A stretch of 64,000 bases of DNA from Sedimentibacter sp. (GTDB taxonomy: Bacteria > Bacillota > Clostridia > Tissierellales > Sedimentibacteraceae), in assembly GCA_018436705.1 (NCBI GenBank), contig JAHDLA010000004.1:310001-374000 (forward strand), given 5' to 3'. The translations under genes and the position numbers were made by a program. This document shows positions 38,158 to 47,467 of the stretch, one piece after another. Under the pieces are notes generated by a model, which saw only the letters and a program-made list of their open reading frames with translations, was not told the origin of the DNA and made no database searches. How positions within the stretch are numbered: position 1 is the stretch's first letter; each line of letters begins with the position of its first letter.

Positions 38158-39081
38158 TTATCCTAAATATATATTCTCGTTATGCCATTCTAGATAATGT
38201 TCATCTGGAAATTGTTCTTCAATCTCCGGTAAAATAGTAAGTTTATTGCCATGATATGCATAATATTCCTTGCCATTTCCAAAGTCTTCTTTTATATGCC
38301 TACTTACTTCAACATTAAGTTTTTTATCAATAGTTATGTATCCTCTATCAAACAAGGTATGGAAATCCCTCCTAAGTAGAAGCCCATTTTTAATCTCATT
38401 GGGACCATCTAAACTATAAGGCTTAATATGGGCTGCCTCTAAAACAGGTAGTGTTTTTTCACCAGTTATTGCACATCTTCTATGATATGCATCTGTAATG
38501 AGGAGCTTGAAAGCGCCCTGTCCTATTCTAGGTTTGATTCTTTGTTCCTTTCCGTATCTGGCACGTGTATATCCTTCTTTGACTACATCTGAAGTTATTT
38601 TCTCATAATTCAACTTTTCTTGTATCTGTTGATATAATAATTTACCATAATATTCTGAAGTATTATAAGTTTTACCTTGTACGATATTTCTTTTCCAATT
38701 GCCTGGAACAGAAATCCAATCATCCTTATCTAGGTAAAACGGCATTGACAAGATGATACACCCAATCTGCGGGTCAGGATCTGTTAAACGGTTAGTTTTT
38801 CTATATTTATAAATTCTATTATTTAACTCGAACATACTATTTGCTCCATTTGCTATTCCGAAAGCTTCCCATGCTAATGAAGCCGGTAATACCGAAAATT
38901 TTAAAAAAAATCCACCACCAACAATGTAATCTTGAGGTCTATGTAATTTGAAAAGGAATAAATCTCCTACTTCTAAAGCTTTAAAATTGGTCTTTCCTCC
39001 TGGTTTCCAGAAATTTACTTCTTCACATTGCGCCTGTTTTAAAGTCATATACCATTCATAGTCCGTAATTCCAATATACAT
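38158..39081 (-). CDS. HNH endonuclease with N-terminal EVE/PUA-like region
   Basis: A 307-residue protein. The C-terminal HNH nuclease domain is clear: CAITGEKTLPVLEAAHIKPY, then NGLLLRRDFHTLFDRGYITI, with the histidine-asparagine-histidine metal site. The N-terminal 150 residues (YIGITDYEWYMTL, FLFKLHRPQDYIVGGG) read as a PUA/EVE-like module, a fold used to sense modified bases. This fits a modification-dependent restriction nuclease, but it could also be a solitary house-cleaning nuclease. A TTG two codons upstream (39087) has better spacing to AAGG. Broken restriction-like genes lie beside it. Confidence 0.8.
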   Translation of the reverse strand: MYIGITDYEWYMTLKQAQCEEVNFWKPGGKTNFKALEVGDLFLFKLHRPQDYIVGGGFFLKFSVLPASLAWEAFGIANGANSMFELNNRIYKYRKTNRLTDPDPQIGCIILSMPFYLDKDDWISVPGNWKRNIVQGKTYNTSEYYGKLLYQQIQEKLNYEKITSDVVKEGYTRARYGKEQRIKPRIGQGAFKLLITDAYHRRCAITGEKTLPVLEAAHIKPYSLDGPNEIKNGLLLRRDFHTLFDRGYITIDKKLNVEVSRHIKEDFGNGKEYYAYHGNKLTILPEIEEQFPDEHYLEWHNENIYLG

Positions 39082-39131
39082 TTTCAACTACATCGCCTTC
39101 TTTCAAAAAACTGAAAAAATTAATCTCTAAT

Positions 39132-39536
39132 CTAGGCATTAAATGATTGCTCAATAACAAACATTACTTTGTCTATATCGCTCAAATGTTCAAAGAAAAG
39201 TTCGACATCGCTATTACCCCATCTTCCAAGACCGATAATATCTTTACAAACACCATAAGTATCAATAATATCAGCATATTTCACGTTTATTGAAATCCTG
39301 AGTCGCTGCTTCCGAACAACAATATCAACGAAATTAGTATCTAATTTATATGCCATATATAGCTTTTAAAATTCTCTTCTAACGGATGGAAACAAATTCA
39401 TAATCCTTATATTTAGCTTATCAAATAGCATTTTTGTAAAAGCATTAAATTCATAGCTGTTCTCTGAATATCTTTGCAAAGTTTTTTCCTCAACAAGATA
39501 TGGCTGCAATTCCGTCTCACTAATTTGTGGAAAATA
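39132..39536 (-). pseudogene. DUF5655-type protein remnant with in-frame stop
   Basis: The open part (39132-39356) encodes MAYKLDTNFVDIVVRKQR and on to FVIEQSFNA, which matches the C-terminal end of DUF5655 proteins (family consensus recalled as IAYK...TNFVDIV..KKRL). Reading upstream in the same frame through a single TAA at 39366-39368 continues the family for about 55 codons (YSENSYEFNAFTKMLFDKL, then MNLFPSVRREF). The stop replaces an expected lysine between REF and KLYMAYK. The next upstream stop is at 39537-39539, so the N-terminal part is also lost. DUF5655 proteins are often fused to or found near restriction-like nucleases. Confidence 0.75.
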
Positions 39537-39539
39537 TTA

Positions 39540-39730
39540 CTCCCAAACAAATTGTTTTTATAATATAAAATTAGAGTTTATATCTCTATATACATAGCCC
39601 TACCATATGTTATATAATACAAATAAATCTTTTTTATTTGATAGATATGTTATTTTCATTTCTTTTGATTACACACAAACTGTTCATCTTATAATCAGTG
39701 AAATTGAAAAGCAAGCAATCTATTTTTGAT
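39540..39730. other. AT-rich gap without a recognisable gene
   Basis: About 190 bases with stops in all frames and no hairpin or promoter I would defend. It probably holds decayed sequence of the neighbouring DUF5655 gene and the 3-prime flank of the SRA-like gene. Confidence 0.4.
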
Positions 39731-40150
39731 TTATGAAGCAGTTCTTGACTTCAAAGGAAACATCCACACTCTTCTTGTAACTCTATCTTCACCTTTTTGC
39801 ATTTCCTGATAAGGTTTACCAGCCAAAGATACAACACCACGGTATATGTATTTTGTTGGTATAAATACTTCAAACAAATGTACTTTAACCCCATTTGTGT
39901 CCGATTCGACTAAAGTTTTGTTCTGCATGAAAAATAGATCTTGGTCTCCGGTTTTACCCATACCTGTATAATGCAAAATGTCTCCAAGCCATTTATCTTC
40001 ATACAAGCCTTTTGTATGATCCGATATTATGATCAGAGAATTAGTTGTTCTTGAACGGCGCATTCCTCCCATATTTCCGCATCGAAATTCAGCAATAATT
40101 TCTGAGTTTGTTACTGTTTGTCCAACTTCAAATTTACAAAAGCTACTCAC
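39731..40150 (-). CDS. Stand-alone SRA-like domain (ScoMcrA type)
   Basis: A 139-residue protein whose sequence FEVGQTVTNSEIIAEFRCGN, GGMRRSRTTNSLIIISDHT, LHYTGMGKTGDQDL and HLFEVFIPTKYIYRGVV matches the modified-DNA-binding SRA-like module of ScoMcrA-type HNH restriction enzymes. In those enzymes a nuclease domain follows; here the protein stops right after RRVWMFPLK. It is therefore either a genuine stand-alone reader or the remnant of a truncated nuclease. The HNH gene at 38158 is on the same strand downstream and could act with it. The family assignment is from memory of the motifs. Confidence 0.65.
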   Translation of the reverse strand: MSSFCKFEVGQTVTNSEIIAEFRCGNMGGMRRSRTTNSLIIISDHTKGLYEDKWLGDILHYTGMGKTGDQDLFFMQNKTLVESDTNGVKVHLFEVFIPTKYIYRGVVSLAGKPYQEMQKGEDRVTRRVWMFPLKSRTAS

Positions 40151-40276
40151 AATATTCCTCCCTATCTTTTTTTGATATTACAACATTTATATGATTTTCT
40201 ATTCATTCACCCATTATTTACCTGTATGAATATGCCCTTAACATCTATACCACCTATCATATTTCTAATAAGAGCT

Positions 40277-43200
40277 TTACCCACTACTCAAATTACTCTT
40301 AACAAACTCAAGCTGAGGAAGTACTATCAACGTTTCGTCCTCACGGTCCTCCTGCTTCCAGTATAATATGTGGTTTACTTTTGCGGAAAATGGTTTATAC
40401 CCTCTGTCTGTGAATTTTTTCATTTCTTCTTTTAATTTTGCAGAAAAAATGAGTACTCTGTTGCCTCTTTCATCCATGCATCCACTTTCGTCGAACTTCA
40501 TAACGTCTCCGCTGTTTAATGCTTCAACATGCTGTCTTGTTTTATAGAAATGAGAGAGAAAGACATCTTTGTATTTAAGCTGAAGCACTATAAGCTCAGA
40601 TGGCGGGTACGTGTTGCTGTCGTGTTCATACGAAAAGCCTCCTCGAAGCATATCAAGAAATCCTGTCTTCCTTTCAAAATAGCTTCCGTTATAATGAACG
40701 GACAGAGTTTTTCTTGCTCTTGTCATCCCCACGTATAGCTGTCTTTTGACCTCCTCGGAATCGGGAGTCATGTCTTTCAGCATCATGATTACATGGTCGA
40801 ATTCCCTGCCTTTGGATTTGTGGATTGTTGAAACGGTTATCCTTTCTTCTTTTCTGTAAAAATCCTCTTCGGAGGACTCCTTGATAAAGAGCAGAAAATC
40901 TGTCTTGTACTTAATTTTACCTGCGGTGTATTCAAAATCCTCGATTATTTGCTTTAAGAGCTCCATGTTTTCACTTCTTTTAAATCTTTCAAATGTATTT
41001 CTTTTGGCAGATTGCCATATTTCATCCCTTATAACGTGAGTTTCATCGGTTAATTTTAATTCATCCGTGAAGCTTCGGACCTCAAGTAGATTTCTCAGCT
41101 CATATTTTTCTCCGCGCTGAATCATCCCTGCTTTTATGCCGTTTCTGTCAAGCAAGGAAAATATCCGGAGAGCTTCAACATTTGTTTTTGTAAGTATACA
41201 GGTTGAGCCGTATATTCCTTTACTCACAAGCTTGTTTACCAGGGGCACAATTATATTACCATCCTTGTATTGTACTATCCCCACGCTTCCCTTTTCCTTT
41301 GAAGCGGCTGAAATAGGTGTTTTTTTGAGGCGGTTATTCATAGTTTTTACAAAATCATTGCTGAATTCAACAATGCTTCGGCTGCTCCTGTAATTTTCCA
41401 CAAGCTCATACAGTTTTGAGTTTTCCATATTTAAAATATTGCTCATATATTTTGAATCGGAGCCTCTGAAGGAATATATATTCTGGTCGTCATCTCCCAC
41501 TGCTATTACTCTCATATCCTCATTTTTTGCTATTAGTGTCTTTATGAGCCTGTACTCGCTTTTATCCATATCCTGTGCCTCATCTATTACAAGCACAAGC
41601 TTCGTTATCTTTGAAGGCTCCACCTCTCCGTTCTCTATGGCTGCTGCGGCACGGCTTATGATGTCAGAGGACTTCTCCACATTTCCAACCTGTCCGAGCA
41701 GGTCGAAGCAATATGAATGAAATGTTTTTATATCGACATAATTTGCTGCGCTTCCTATGAGCTCAAGCAGCCTTTTTTTGAACTCCGTAGCTGCAGATCT
41801 TGAAAATGTAATCATCAGAAGCTGCTCATGCTTAACATCCTCCATGAGCAAAAGTGATGCAAGCTTGTGGACAAGTATTCTTGTTTTTCCGCTGCCCGGT
41901 CCTGCAGCCACCACTATGTATTTTGACTCCTTGTCGTTTATAATGCTAAGCTGTGCAGGCGAGAGCTGACCGAAAAGCTGCCTGAATTTTTCGGGTGTTA
42001 TATTTTGCTGTATTTCATCCCCCTTTGGGCCTTTGAAATACTTTTTCAGAAACGAACTGTATTCCAGGCGGAAGTAATCATCCACAAAACGCAGGGCAGC
42101 CTTGTAGTCATCCATCATCTTTCTTGCATACTCCCCTACTATGTGTATCATTTCCATCTTTTGCTTATAGTAATTCTTGAGGTTTTTATAATCTTCTGTT
42201 TTGTACCTGATTTTATTGTCCTTCACAAGTCTTTCAATGCTGAAGGCATTGTATGTTACGAGAAATCCTCCGTCCATCTTCAATGAGCCTATTTTGGAAA
42301 GGTAGTAAAGTGAATCCTCGATTTGCTGCGGTGCTGCACTTTTATTCATAAGCTGCATGCTGAAGTTATACTCTTCCATGAGCTCAAGCACTGAAAATTC
42401 CACCGTTGATTCTTTTTTCGCATTAATTTCGTCAAGGTATTTCAATATGAATTTGGCAATACTCCACCTGTCTTCAAGCTCCTGCAAGGCTTTTGAATTC
42501 TCCTTGGTTAGCATTATTTTAAAAAGGTTTTTTGAACGAGGGGATGTGTTCCTTTTTATGAGCCCTTTCACGGTCCAGAAATTCAATATCGCTTTAATTT
42601 TATCTGTATTTGGCTTCTTCACTCCGTTTTCTGCGGCAAGCTCATTCAGTTCCTTAATATTTTTTGTAGACGGTGTCTGGGAAATCTGTGAGAGAATAAA
42701 GCGCTCCAGCTCAATATAGCCTGAAAGAATTCCAGCCGGCTTATTTCCGAAGCCGCTTTCCTCCGCATATACCGTAAGATCCTTTGCATCAGATAAAATT
42801 CCGGCCTGGCGCATAAGCTGTATGATGTGCAGCACCTGAGCCTTTTCTATTCCAAGACGGTCTGAAATATAATCAACCCTGGCCTCCGCTTCCTGGTCGT
42901 TGCCCCTGCTGCGACTTCTCGCAGAAATAAGGCTGTTTATTATCCTTGTTGCCTGCTCTTCTTCTTTCTTATTAAAAAGTCCCGAGTTCCTTATTTTTTC
43001 CGCAGCCTCTGCGGAATTTCTCGCCATTATGCTGTCCGCATACACCCTTGGCATATTCTGACCGCGCTTAATATATCCCGCATCCTCCAGCGCAGCAATT
43101 GCTGTTTTCACTCTTGTTTCAATATCATTTACACCGTCGTCCCAGCCTGCGTCCCTGGCTATTTCAAGCGCCGAGTTTGACATCCGTGCCCTTGTTCTTG

Positions 43201-44104
43201 TGGCATCCTTTATGGCCTTCCACACCTGCTGAATTTCCTGTATGCTTATTTTAGTCTGGTTTAAAAGCAGAAAATGCTTGTTTAAATCTTCATCATTGAA
43301 CAGTACAAAGCACTGGGCATTTATACTCTGGTCTCTGCCTGCCCTGCCTGCTTCCTGGACATAGTTTTCAAGTGAGTCTGAGATATCGTAGTGGATTACC
43401 ATACCCACATCTTTTTTATCCACGCCCATTCCGAAGGCCGAGGTAGCAACCATTATATCTACCTCTCCCCTGGTAAAGTCATCCTGATTTTTGCTCTTTT
43501 CTGTTTTGTCCATGCGTCCGTTGTACGCCCTTGCCACATACCCGTCCTGCGTCAGCCTCTGGGCAAGGTCCTTGGATTTTTTTGTTCTAGAAACATATAT
43601 TATTGTAGGGCATTTATTATATTCAAGCAGGCTTCTGACTGCCTCGTATTTTTCTGACTCTTCCTTTTTTATTACCTTGTATGTGAGATTTTTCCTTTCG
43701 GAGCTTGCGGAAAAAAGCTTAAGCTCCAGATTGAGATTTTTCTTGAAATACTCTCGTATGTCATCTATTACATTTTGCTTTGCTGTTGCGGTAAAGCAGG
43801 ACACCGGAATCATATAGCCGAGATTTTTCTTTTCGCATATTTTCTTTATAAACTCTGCTATGTAAAGGTAATCAACCCTGAAATCCTGTCCCCATGCCGA
43901 AAAGCAGTGTGCCTCGTCTATTACGAAGCGTTCAATTTTACGGTCCTGCAAAAGCTTTTCTATGGATTTTGATCTCAGTGATTCCGGAGAAATATACAGT
44001 ATGTGGGCTTCTCCGATTTCAACTCTCCTGATTGCCTCCATTCTCTCTATAGGGTCGAGAAGACCGTTAATCGTCACCGCATCGGTTATGCTGCCTCTCT
44101 CCAA
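40277..44104 (-). pseudogene. RecQ (C-terminal part) plus UvrD-type helicase; 3-prime fragment of a frameshifted fusion
   Basis: A 1275-residue frame opening at a TTG. Residues 1-280 continue a RecQ helicase: RFVIDEAHCFSAWGQDFR (DEAH, aromatic loop), CFTATAKQNV, SAFGMGVDKKDVGMVIHYD and NYVQEAGRAGRDQ (motif VI). A winged-helix-rich middle follows. From about 705 a complete UvrD/PcrA helicase appears: VAAGPGSGKTRILVHKL, VLVIDEAQDMDKSE, GDDDQNIYSFRGS, STIHKSKGREFDHVI and QLYVGMTRARKTLSV. RecQ motif I is in the preceding frame (44086-45066); a roughly 7-base deletion separates them. AAGGAG five bases before the TTG could allow re-initiation, but this part alone lacks Walker A of RecQ. Confidence 0.8.
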
Positions 44105-45066
44105 ATTATCTCCTTCATAAGAGACTGCAAGGGCGATATGACCACTGTAAGAGACTTGGTATTCTTTCCTGCCATAAGAGCCGGCACCTGAAATGTAATT
44201 GACTTTCCTCCGCCGGTAGGAAATACCGCAAGCAGAGAATCTCCATCCACCGCTGCCTTTACAGCCTGCTCCTGCAGGGGCACCCCGTCAAAGCTCCTGT
44301 ACGCATCATAGCCGAAAAATCTCTTTAGTCCCCTGACGGCATCCATCATTTCATCACAGAATACACAGCCTTCCGCGCATCTTGTACCTCTCAGTTTGTT
44401 CATTACAGAATCCACATAAGGGTATCTCATGAGTATCCACGGAGGGGTCAAGGAATATTCATCATCCGCATATATGAGAGACAGGCAGTATGCAAGCTCG
44501 GTGCCATGTTCCCGCATAAGCCTTTCAATATGGGCATGCTCACATATCTTCCCATGAAAATACTCCCTTATTTCAGCCTCTCCTGATGATTTATCGCACT
44601 TATATCCAATATATGAGAAGAAATCCCTGAATTCCTGCTTGTCTCCCAGCAATATGAAATATATGCGCTTCATTTCATCCGGGAATGACCTGAACGCCTC
44701 AACCTCATCATAGAAAAGATCTCTTGCCTTCTTGGAATCATTCAGAGGATTATTTAGCTCATCCGTCTGAAGCTTATCATCCTTCACCAGTGCATGGTAC
44801 GGTCTTTGAGGAAATAAAAGGGCAGACAGAGGCAAGGTGTCAATAACACCTGCACAGCTGAACTGCCCTATATTTTTATTCAAATATTTCATATCATGTT
44901 CTATAATATTGTGTCCGCACAAAAAATCAGATTCACGAAGAAACTTTTTGACAGCATCCAAGGAAGCATCATGCATGCTCTCACCGCCGGACTTTATAGC
45001 TCCGAAGTCCGCTATCTTTCCTGTTTCCTGAACAACTTCCGCATCTATAAATGTAATCGCTCTCAT
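44086..45066 (-). pseudogene. DEDD exonuclease plus RecQ motif I; 5-prime fragment of the same fusion
   Basis: About 326 residues. The N terminus (MRAITFIDAEVV, then FLCGHNIIEHDMKYL and LNDSKKARDLFYDEV) has the spaced acidic residues of a DnaQ-type exonuclease. It is followed by a cysteine/charged linker and the RecQ start, PLQEQAVKAAV, FPTGGGKSITFQVPALM (Walker A) and VVISPLQSLMK. RecQ proteins continue LMKDQVDxL; here the frame instead gives LMKEIIW and stops at 44086, while the +1-shifted frame resumes with the expected DNLERGS. The intact protein would be about 1600 residues. The ATG at 45066 has only a weak Shine-Dalgarno. A strong promoter lies 45 bases upstream. Confidence 0.8.
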
Positions 45067-45158
45067 AATTATGACCCGCTTTAAACAGATTATCTGACAT
45101 TTTAATCCATTATATACCATAAAGCGCACATTTTCAATAGTAAAGAGTATTTATACGC
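45030..45158. repeat. Left copy of a 130-bp direct repeat (helicase promoter and first codons)
   Basis: This stretch is repeated at 45773-45902 with about 15 differences and one single-base indel. It covers the promoter, leader and first 13 codons of the exonuclease-RecQ gene. The copies flank the MoaE-like gene in the same orientation. Confidence 0.9.
45109..45137 (-). promoter_or_regulatory. Strong sigma-A promoter of the exonuclease-RecQ-UvrD gene
   Basis: On the minus strand TTGAAA (45137-45132), 17 bases, then TATAAT (45114-45109). The identical hexamers and spacing are kept in the right repeat copy, where the spacer has diverged, which supports functional constraint or recent duplication. 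Confidence 0.8.
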
Positions 45159-45266
45159 ATCTCCCTTTATACTATATATAGAAAACACAAGATGCCTTTC
45201 AACACTCACCACTCTATACCCTTGTTTTTTCTTATAATATAATCAACATCTTCAGATTTAAATGTC

Positions 45267-45677
45267 CTAATACTTTTGTTCGATTTCGGTAACACATTCG
45301 CTTTTGATTTTTCCTACCAAAAATTGCAGGGCATCAACAACATGTGGTCTGATGTCACCTCCTATCAACACATACATAATATCGTCACCCAGCTCAAGAT
45401 GTCCCTCATTGAGCCAGACCCTGATATGAAATATGCCATCCATCTTATAGGCTTCGGCAATTGCTGCATCAACCTTTGCCGCATCATATGCAAATTCCAT
45501 CCCTTTTACCAAAGACCCGTCGTCAACACCCTGTCGCACCTTGAGTTTGGGTGTTTGGCGCACAACGCCGTTATGAACCAGAAACATCCCCTCCTGTAAA
45601 GCCGCCGGATCTTTTTTTACCTCTTTGAGCCATTCATCAATAGACGGTGATTGTTTTTTCAATTTTTCATTAATCAT
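45267..45677 (-). CDS. MoaE-like molybdopterin synthase large-subunit family protein
   Basis: A 136-residue protein. It has an unusual N-terminal extension SIDEWLKEVKKDPAALQ, then GMFLVHNGVVRQTPKLKVR, and IFHIRVWLNEGHLELGDDIMYVLIGGDIRPHVVDALQFLVG, which follows the beta/alpha core of MoaE (sulphur transfer to precursor Z). Clostridial relatives of this kind are labelled MoaE, but no moaD, moaA or other molybdopterin gene is nearby and the catalytic lysine is not obvious, so activity is uncertain. It lies between two direct repeats, apart from its neighbours. Confidence 0.65.
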   Translation of the reverse strand: MINEKLKKQSPSIDEWLKEVKKDPAALQEGMFLVHNGVVRQTPKLKVRQGVDDGSLVKGMEFAYDAAKVDAAIAEAYKMDGIFHIRVWLNEGHLELGDDIMYVLIGGDIRPHVVDALQFLVGKIKSECVTEIEQKY

Positions 45678-45772
45678 ATACTAATACTCTCCCTAAATTA
45701 ATTACAAATCAGATAAATCAAAAACAAAACCAATTAAAATTATTATATAATCGTTGTAAAGGAATCTACCAT

Positions 45773-45902
45773 GAACAACTTCCGCATCTATAAATGTAAT
45801 AACTCTCATAATTATGACACGCTTCAAACAAATTATCTGATATTTTAATCCATTATATACCATTAAGCAGGTGTTTTCAATAGGTAAAGAGTATTTACAC
45901 GC
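45773..45902. repeat. Right copy of the 130-bp direct repeat; orphan promoter and gene start
   Basis: It matches 45030-45158. On the minus strand it carries TTGAAA-17-TATAAT, the same leader and ATG (MRVITFIDAEVV), then loses similarity at 45772 and runs toward the MoaE-like gene. It therefore looks like the severed 5-prime end of a second helicase copy, and its promoter now faces the MoaE-like gene. Confidence 0.85.
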
Positions 45903-45999
45903 TTTATGCTGTATAGAAGAAATATTTGTTGGAAATTAAAGGGTTTGCGGGGCTTAAGATGCTGGATGAGTGACCAAGCCAGAAATGGTCAGCTTTAAA

Positions 46000-46048
46000 A
46001 AATATTTGGCTGTTAAATTTACTCAAATAGAATTGAGATTTAACAGCC
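46000..46048 (-). terminator. Intrinsic terminator of amtB
   Basis: On the minus strand GGCTGTTAAATC and the matching AAATTTAACAGCC form a stem with an inner CTCAA/TTGAG pairing, followed by AAATATTTTTT. It lies about 60 bases after the amtB stop. Confidence 0.8.
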
Positions 46049-46105
46049 TTTATATTTTGATATCTTAGAATAACCTAAAAAACATATGTGATTCTATAAA
46101 TATTT

Positions 46106-47317
46106 TTATCTGTATGCTTCCTCATGATGGATGGAAATATCTAAGCCTCTCTGTTCCTCGTACTCCGAAACACGAACCGGGACAAATTTATTAACAACCT
46201 TTAAGATTATAAATGTTACTATGAATGCATAGGCTGAAATAATCAGCACACCTGCTGTCTGTATGAGAAATTGATGTACATCTCCATTAATCAATCCGCT
46301 GATTCCGTTAATAGATTCAACTGCGAACACGCCTGTCAGAATACTTCCTAAAATTCCGCCTACGCCATGGACTCCCCATACGTCTAATGCATCATCCCAA
46401 TCAAGCTTAATTCTTAATTGTACGGCATAATAGCACACAAATCCGGCTAATAACCCGATGATTGCAGCAGCCCAGGGCTCTATATAGCCTGCAGCCGGTG
46501 TAATCGTAGCCAGTCCTGCCACAGCACCTGTCAAGGCACCTAAAAAGCTTGGTTTTTTATCCCTAATCCATGATATAAACAGCCATGTAATCATTGCTAC
46601 AGAAGCAGCAATATCTGTATTTATAAAAGCAATCGCCGCTATAGAATTTGCAGCCAAGGCTCCGCCTGCGTTAAATCCGAACCATCCAAACCATAGCAGA
46701 GCTGTACCCAAAGCAACATGAGTAATGTTATGAGGTTCCCTGTCCTGGTTGGCAGACACATTTCTCTTCCCCACAAACAATACCGATGCTATAGCCGCAA
46801 GTCCGGCACTGGCATGAACTACCATTCCGCCGGCAAAGTCAACAACGCCCATTTTCTGCAGAAAGCCTCCGCCCCAAACCCAATGAGCAATAGGTACATA
46901 AATTAGAATACTCCACGCCACTAAAAAAATCAAATAGCTTTTGAAGCTTACACGATCTGCAAATGCACCTGTAATCAGTGCCGGTGTAATAATTGCGAAC
47001 ATCTGTTGATAACTAAAAAATGTTATAAATGGAATAGTTGCACCATAGCCCGGATTGGGTTCCAATCCCACGCCGTTTAAGAATGCATATTTAAGACTTC
47101 CTATGAAGCCTCCCACATCCGGTCCGAATGCAAGTGAAAATCCGATAGTAAACCAAATAATTGTTACAATACCCATAGAAATATAACTCTGCATCATTAT
47201 TGTCAAAACGTTTTTTCTGGACACCAGCCCACCGTAAAAAAATGCCAGCCCCGGGGTCATTAAACAAACCAACGCAGCACAAATAATGATAAACGCGGTA
47301 TCTCCGCTATTAATCAT
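46106..47317 (-). CDS. amtB: Ammonium transporter AmtB
   Basis: An ammonium channel of 403 residues with eleven predicted membrane helices. PGLAFFYGGLVSRKNVL is the Amt signature. The pore twin histidines lie in DFAGGMVVHASAGLAA and GVHGVGGILGSIL. AFINTDIAASVAMITWLF and the cytoplasmic C terminus are normal. The ATG at 47317 has GGGAAGTG upstream. No glnB/glnK gene, the usual partner, follows it. The upstream two-component pair with its own Amt domain is the likely regulator. Confidence 0.96.
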   Translation of the reverse strand: MINSGDTAFIIICAALVCLMTPGLAFFYGGLVSRKNVLTIMMQSYISMGIVTIIWFTIGFSLAFGPDVGGFIGSLKYAFLNGVGLEPNPGYGATIPFITFFSYQQMFAIITPALITGAFADRVSFKSYLIFLVAWSILIYVPIAHWVWGGGFLQKMGVVDFAGGMVVHASAGLAAIASVLFVGKRNVSANQDREPHNITHVALGTALLWFGWFGFNAGGALAANSIAAIAFINTDIAASVAMITWLFISWIRDKKPSFLGALTGAVAGLATITPAAGYIEPWAAAIIGLLAGFVCYYAVQLRIKLDWDDALDVWGVHGVGGILGSILTGVFAVESINGISGLINGDVHQFLIQTAGVLIISAYAFIVTFIILKVVNKFVPVRVSEYEEQRGLDISIHHEEAYR

Positions 47318-47373
47318 AAAAGTCACTTCCCTTCATTTTTACCGGAGACACTTTTATGTCTCCACATTTAATT

Positions 47374-47418
47374 ATAAAAAAATAAGGGGTTTGCAGGAAT
47401 ACCGTAAAACCCTTATTT
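47374..47418 (-). terminator. Intrinsic terminator between the response regulator and amtB
   Basis: AATAAGGGTTTT pairs with AAACCCCTTATT around a loop and is followed on the minus strand by a T run. It separates the kinase-regulator operon from amtB, so amtB expression can be set independently. A second hairpin, GGAGACA/TGTCTCC (47344-47362), lies in the amtB leader. Confidence 0.8.
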
Positions 47419-47467
47419 TATTCAGGGAAAAACTCTATTTTATACTTTTCTGCGTACATTGTTTTAA

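Noticed and set aside
44086..44120. Programmed frameshift between the two halves of the RecQ fusion
   Set aside because: There is no slippery heptamer or downstream structure, and comparison with the RecQ motif SLMKDQVDxL needs about seven missing bases, not a one-base slip.
45159..45772. Insertion sequence between the direct repeats
   Set aside because: No transposase-like protein and no terminal inverted repeats were seen; the segment holds only the MoaE-like gene.
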